Origin: CAWCJL01 sp963795775
Lineage (GTDB): Bacteria; Acidobacteriota; Terriglobia; Terriglobales; Acidobacteriaceae
Direction of reading: 5' to 3'
Assembly: GCA_963795775.1 (NCBI GenBank)
Contig: CAWCJL010000003.1
Coordinates: forward strand, 62,001-126,000
Length of the DNA stretch: 64,000 nt
Shown: piece by piece, positions 61,118 through 64,000 of the stretch
How positions within the stretch are numbered: the stretch's first letter is position 1
Layout: each line of letters opens with the position of its first letter
Notes under the pieces: model-generated
The model's database searches: none
What the model was told of the DNA's origin: nothing
The model's input: only the letters and a program-made list of their open reading frames with translations
Made by a program: the position numbers and the translations under genes

Positions 61118-61900
61118 ATGGCCGAGAAAAACGCGCTCGCGGCTGCCCCCGGTAGTATCCGCATCGGCTGCGCCGGATGGTCGATTCCCCGCCTCTATGC
61201 AGCCGATTTCCCCGGCGAAGACGCGCACCTGCTGCGTTACGCCCGCGTCTTTTCCTGCGTCGAAATCAACTCTTCGTTCTATCGTTCGCACCGCGAAACG
61301 ACATGGAAGCGCTGGGCCGACTCGGTCCCGGAAGACTTCCGCTTTTCCGTCAAAGCTCCCAAGCTCATCACCCACGAAGCAGCACTGGCCTGCTCCCCCC
61401 AGCAACTGACTGCGTTCCTTGCCGAGGCCGGCTGCCTGGGAGAAAAGCTCGGTCCCCTGCTCTTCCAGCTTCCGCCGAAGCTCGCCTTTGTCCCCGAACT
61501 GACCACTGCCTTCTTTACCCTGCTGCGCTCGCTCTCGGCCCATCCCGCCGTGCTCGAGCCGCGCCACCCCACCTGGTTCACGCCCGAAGCGAACGAACTG
61601 CTCACGCACTTCCGTATCGCGCGCGCCGCCGCAGACCCGTCCATTGCCGGCGAGCCGCTTCGCCCCGCAGGCTGGCCGGAACTCGCCTACTACCGACTGC
61701 ATGGCTCGCCGGACCGCTACTACTCCGCCTACACCCCAGACTTCCTCAACGAGCTCGCGGGCACGCTCGTCCATCAAAGTGCACACGCGGCAGTCTGGTG
61801 CATCTTCGACAACACCGCTTCCGGCGCGGCCACCGGCAATGCACGCACACTCGCCGCCCTTGTACGCCGCGCCAGCGAATCAGCCTTCACTACGGACTAA
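61118..61900 (+). CDS. DUF72 family protein
   Basis: A 260-aa TIM-barrel-like protein: IRIGCAGWSIPRLYAADFPG, VEINSSFYRSHRETTWKRWA, FRFSVKAPKLITHE, LGPLLFQLPPKLAF, then YYRLHGSPDRYYSAY and WCIFDNTASGAATGNA. These match DUF72 (YecE-like). Biochemical function is not established. Intact. A terminator follows. Confidence 0.88.
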   Translation: MAEKNALAAAPGSIRIGCAGWSIPRLYAADFPGEDAHLLRYARVFSCVEINSSFYRSHRETTWKRWADSVPEDFRFSVKAPKLITHEAALACSPQQLTAFLAEAGCLGEKLGPLLFQLPPKLAFVPELTTAFFTLLRSLSAHPAVLEPRHPTWFTPEANELLTHFRIARAAADPSIAGEPLRPAGWPELAYYRLHGSPDRYYSAYTPDFLNELAGTLVHQSAHAAVWCIFDNTASGAATGNARTLAALVRRASESAFTTD

Positions 61901-61962
61901 GCTCCCCGCATCGCCCGCCTGCCGCCAGGCACGCCCAAACATCATTTGCGCCCCAAACACAA

Positions 61963-61987
61963 CGAGCGGCCCGTAAAAGGCCGCTCG
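61963..61987. terminator. Bidirectional terminator between convergent genes
   Basis: CGAGCGGCC (61963-61971) and GGCCGCTCG (61979-61987) pair perfectly around CGTAAAA. On the minus strand it is followed by TTGTGTTTGG. It lies between the DUF72 gene and the opposing gene at 62012. Confidence 0.75.
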
Positions 61988-62011
61988 AGTCTCAAACCGC
62001 TGCCCTGAGAC

Positions 62012-62479
62012 CTACTGCGGCGCCGGCGTCTTCTCCGTAGCCTGACCGCTCTGGTCGCCCGTGGCATTGCCCTTGTATATCGAGTATTGCGAGACTGGCC
62101 GCTTCATGCGAATCGTGATCTCTTTCGCCTTGGTGTCGACCAGGTAGTCATTGCCAAAGGTCTGAAAGCCGTCCGCAATGATCTGCAGGCGCACCGTGTC
62201 GCCGATCGGGATGATGTCGAGCGCGGTCTTGCCCTCATCATCGGTCTTCAGCTCCATCGCGCCCTTGTCCTTCCCGTTCTCAATCGGATGAAAGATCACC
62301 GCAGCCCGCGGAATGGGCTTGCCATTCGACTCCCGCACCACCGTAATGGTCACGTTCGCCGTCTCCGGCGGTGGCGTGTACTTGCGACCCCGGCGCTGTG
62401 CCTGGACCAGGCTCCCGCCTGCCCCCAATACCAGCAGCAAACATCCCAGAACTGCCCTGCGCACCCATACTCCAAACAT
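62012..62479 (-). CDS. Secreted carboxypeptidase-regulatory-like protein
   Basis: A 155-aa protein with a signal peptide (RRAVLGCLLLVLGAGGSLVQ, cut near AQRR). The mature part is one beta-sandwich-like domain: ANVTITVVRESNGKPIPRAA, TDDEGKTALDIIPIGDTVRL, ADGFQTFGNDYLVDTK and a polar tail. It resembles CarboxypepD_reg/Cna-B-like modules used in binding. It carries no catalytic domain and its partner is unknown. Confidence 0.72.
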   Translation of the reverse strand: MFGVWVRRAVLGCLLLVLGAGGSLVQAQRRGRKYTPPPETANVTITVVRESNGKPIPRAAVIFHPIENGKDKGAMELKTDDEGKTALDIIPIGDTVRLQIIADGFQTFGNDYLVDTKAKEITIRMKRPVSQYSIYKGNATGDQSGQATEKTPAPQ

Positions 62480-62616
62480 GCCCTCATTCTAAGCGTTCCG
62501 CTTCCTGCCCGTCACTCGCCGGGTTTGGTCCGGAACACGCGTGATTCAGCGCATCATCTCTCCCTGGCAGAGCACATTATATGAGCGCTAGTAGCTCAAA
62601 TTGTACGTCCAAACCC

Positions 62617-62645
62617 TTGACTCCCTCCCCCAAAAGGCGTACATT
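62617..62645 (+). promoter_or_regulatory. Sigma70-type promoter of groES-groEL
   Basis: TTGACT at 62617-62622 and TACATT at 62640-62645 are separated by exactly 17 bp. The start of transcription would fall within the CIRCE-like palindrome that overlaps the end of the -10. Confidence 0.7.
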
Positions 62646-62670
62646 AGCAGTTGTTGGGCGGGACTGCTAA
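62644..62670. promoter_or_regulatory. CIRCE-like operator (HrcA site)
   Basis: TTAGCAGTT-N9-GACTGCTAA, 27 bp, upstream of groES. The classical element is TTAGCACTC-N9-GAGTGCTAA; here positions 6-9 of each arm differ (AGTT/GACT) but the TTAGCA/TGCTAA ends and the 9-bp spacing are kept. It overlaps the -10 region, consistent with HrcA repression released on heat shock. hrcA itself is not in the window. Confidence 0.8.
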
Positions 62671-62757
62671 TAGAAGTCCACCGCCCTCCCAATCGCACGA
62701 CTTTCAACACCAAAGAGCACGCGAGACCTTACCTCTCGCGTGAAGGAGAAGCAAGGA

Positions 62758-63075
62758 ATGGCATCTGCAACTGCATCCGTAGCGACGTCCTTTACCCCGC
62801 TGCACGATCGCATCCTGGTCCGCCGTATCGAGGAGACCGAAAGCGTTCGTGGCGGCATCATCATCCCCGACACCGCCAAGGAAAAACCCCAGGAAGGCGA
62901 AGTGATCGCCGTTGGCAAGGGCAAGTCGAATGATGAAGGCAAGGTATTTCCCCTCGACGTCAAGGCTGGCGATCGCGTCCTGTTCGGCAAGTGGGGCGGC
63001 ACCGAGATCAAGATCGATGGCGAAGACTTCCTCATCATGAAGGAAGACGAAGTCCTCGGCATCCTCCGCAAGTAA
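62758..63075 (+). CDS. groES: Co-chaperonin GroES
   Basis: A 105-aa GroES: FTPLHDRILVRRIEETESVR, mobile loop GGIIIPDTAKEKPQEGEVIA, KAGDRVLFGKWGGTEIKIDG and the ending DEVLGILRK. It caps the GroEL chamber. About ten residues (ASATASVATS) precede the conserved start, a little longer than usual. The ATG at 62758 has a GAAGGAGA site about 9 nt upstream. A dispersed repeat copy separates it from groEL. Confidence 0.95.
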   Translation: MASATASVATSFTPLHDRILVRRIEETESVRGGIIIPDTAKEKPQEGEVIAVGKGKSNDEGKVFPLDVKAGDRVLFGKWGGTEIKIDGEDFLIMKEDEVLGILRK

Positions 63076-63098
63076 ATCCGGCTCCCCGGCTAACAGAT

Positions 63099-63140
63099 TG
63101 TCATCCTGAGCGGAGCGCAGCGAAGTCGAAGAAGCCTGCG
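63099..63140 (+). repeat. Dispersed repeat in the groES-groEL gap
   Basis: TGTCATCCTGAGCGGAGCGC followed by AGCGAAGTCGAAGAAGCCTGC. It is close to the copies at 5850 and 5896 (GAGCGCAGCGAGTCGAAGGACCTGC form). It lies in the 118-bp intergenic spacer and would be transcribed within the chaperonin mRNA. Confidence 0.85.
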
Positions 63141-63193
63141 GTTCCCCTCAAGCGTAAGCAAGATTCCAGTTCAGCATTAGGAGATACACCACT

Positions 63194-64000
63194 ATGGCAA
63201 AGCAAATTCTGCACGGCGAAGATTCCCGCCAGGCGATCCTGCGCGGCGTCAACACCCTCGCCGACGCTGTAAAGGTCACCCTCGGCCCCAAGGGCCGCAA
63301 CGTCGTCATTGAGAAGAAGTTCGGCTCCCCCACCATCACCAAGGACGGCGTCACCGTCGCCAAGGAAATCGAGCTGAAGGACGCGCTCGAGAACATGGGC
63401 GCCCAGATGGTCCGCGAAGTCGCCTCCAAGACCTCCGACGTCGCTGGCGACGGCACCACCACCGCCACCGTTCTGGCCCAGGCCATCTACCGCGAAGGCG
63501 TGAAGACCGTAGCCGCCGGCGCCAATCCCATGGCCCTCAAGCGCGGCATCGACAAGGCCGTCGAAGCGATCGTCGGCAAGCGCGATGAGCACGGCAACGT
63601 TCAGGGCGGCGCGCTGAGCAAGTTCTCCAAGCCCGTCTCCGGTGACATGATCGCGCAGGTCGGCACCATCTCCGCCAACTCCGACTCCACCATCGGCAAC
63701 ATCATCGCCGAGGCCATGAAGAAGGTCGGCAAGGACGGCGTCATCACCGTCGAAGAGTCCAAGACCCTCGAAACCCAGCTCGAAGTCGTCGAAGGCATGC
63801 AGTTCGATCGCGGCTACCTCAGCCCCTACTTCGTCACCGATCCGGACCGCATGGAAGCTGTCCTCGAAGACCCCTACATCCTCATCCACGAGAAGAAGAT
63901 CTCCACGATGAAGGACCTGCTGCCCATCCTCGAGCAGTCCGTGCAGACCGGCAAGCCCCTCCTCATCATCGCGGAAGACGTGGACGGCGATGCACTCGCC
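63194..64000 (+). CDS. groEL: Chaperonin GroEL, N-terminal part
   Basis: The first 269 codons of GroEL; the gene runs off the window. The sequence begins AKQILHGEDSRQAILRGVNT and contains VTLGPKGRNVVIEKKFGSPT, the ATP-binding GDGTTTATVLAQAIYREG and GKDGVITVEESKTLETQLEV, with the apical-domain entry GMQFDRGYLSPYF. It is an ATP-driven folding chamber with GroES, under the CIRCE-like control upstream. Confidence 0.97.
   Translation, partial: MAKQILHGEDSRQAILRGVNTLADAVKVTLGPKGRNVVIEKKFGSPTITKDGVTVAKEIELKDALENMGAQMVREVASKTSDVAGDGTTTATVLAQAIYREGVKTVAAGANPMALKRGIDKAVEAIVGKRDEHGNVQGGALSKFSKPVSGDMIAQVGTISANSDSTIGNIIAEAMKKVGKDGVITVEESKTLETQLEVVEGMQFDRGYLSPYFVTDPDRMEAVLEDPYILIHEKKISTMKDLLPILEQSVQTGKPLLIIAEDVDGDALA

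Overview
The window is one contiguous stretch of a high-GC bacterial chromosome that looks like an acidobacterium (Terriglobia/Acidobacteriaceae type). The grounds are a dispersed repeat of the form GTCATCCTGAGCG...GTCGAAGGACCTGC, very large secreted choice-of-anchor/ASH-type proteins, a TonB receptor with an N-terminal carboxypeptidase-regulatory domain, a scattered nuo cluster, plant-polysaccharide hydrolases, and frequent GTG/TTG starts. The genus is an inference. No tRNA, rRNA, CRISPR array or transposase gene was seen.

Layout. 1-394: end of a cytochrome oxidase cluster (subunit III C-terminus and a small membrane protein). 529-3015: minus-strand genes, namely two paralogous ~70-aa proteins, a secreted metallophosphoesterase translationally coupled to thiS, and a small unknown. 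3283-21886: the complex I cluster in the order nuoA-C-D-(unknown)-E-[GNAT, DUF4126]-F-[hicA-hicB]-G-[M1 peptidase]-H-J-K-L-M-N. It has no nuoB or nuoI and is interrupted by several unrelated genes. 22132-25513: a FUSC-type membrane protein, an ABC exporter pair, a frameshifted DUF6790-like gene and a small secreted protein. 25666-27637 (minus): atpZ-atpI-atpB-atpE, an F0-only fragment of ATP synthase. 27754-31606: lysS (with a long 3' extension antisense to an Rrf2 regulator gene), a YmdB-type phosphodiesterase and a Crp-like protein. 31628-36015 (minus): a giant secreted ASH/beta-propeller protein split by a frameshift.

36570-43456: a small membrane protein, then mutS-nagZ-anmK-oligopeptide-binding lipoprotein, tightly packed. 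The last three suggest cell-wall recycling. 43510-49854: a small His/Cys membrane protein and a TonB receptor, convergent with a GH51 arabinofuranosidase-GH5-like hydrolase operon preceded by two AAGCGCTT palindromes that look like LacI-family operators. 49951-51768: DUF4337 and a glycogen synthase. 51994-57973: an aryl-sulfotransferase-like lipoprotein, an esterase, a VOC protein, an SDR and araA. GH51 plus araA imply use of arabinose-containing plant polymers. 58051-62479: DUF3037 + HipA-like kinase, DUF5996, a His-rich Tat-type secreted protein, DUF72 and a secreted unknown. 62617-64000: groES-groEL (groEL cut by the window edge) behind a sigma70-type promoter overlapped by a CIRCE-like operator.

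Most of the window is conserved housekeeping sequence. The most unusual signals are: repeat elements read in frame inside a gene between nuoD and nuoE; a HicAB toxin-antitoxin pair stitched by 4-nt overlaps between nuoF and nuoG; the missing nuoB/nuoI; a ThiS with residues after its GG terminus; the lysS/rrf2 antisense overlap; and the paired operators before the arabinofuranosidase. I did not find a clear new defence or mobile system.
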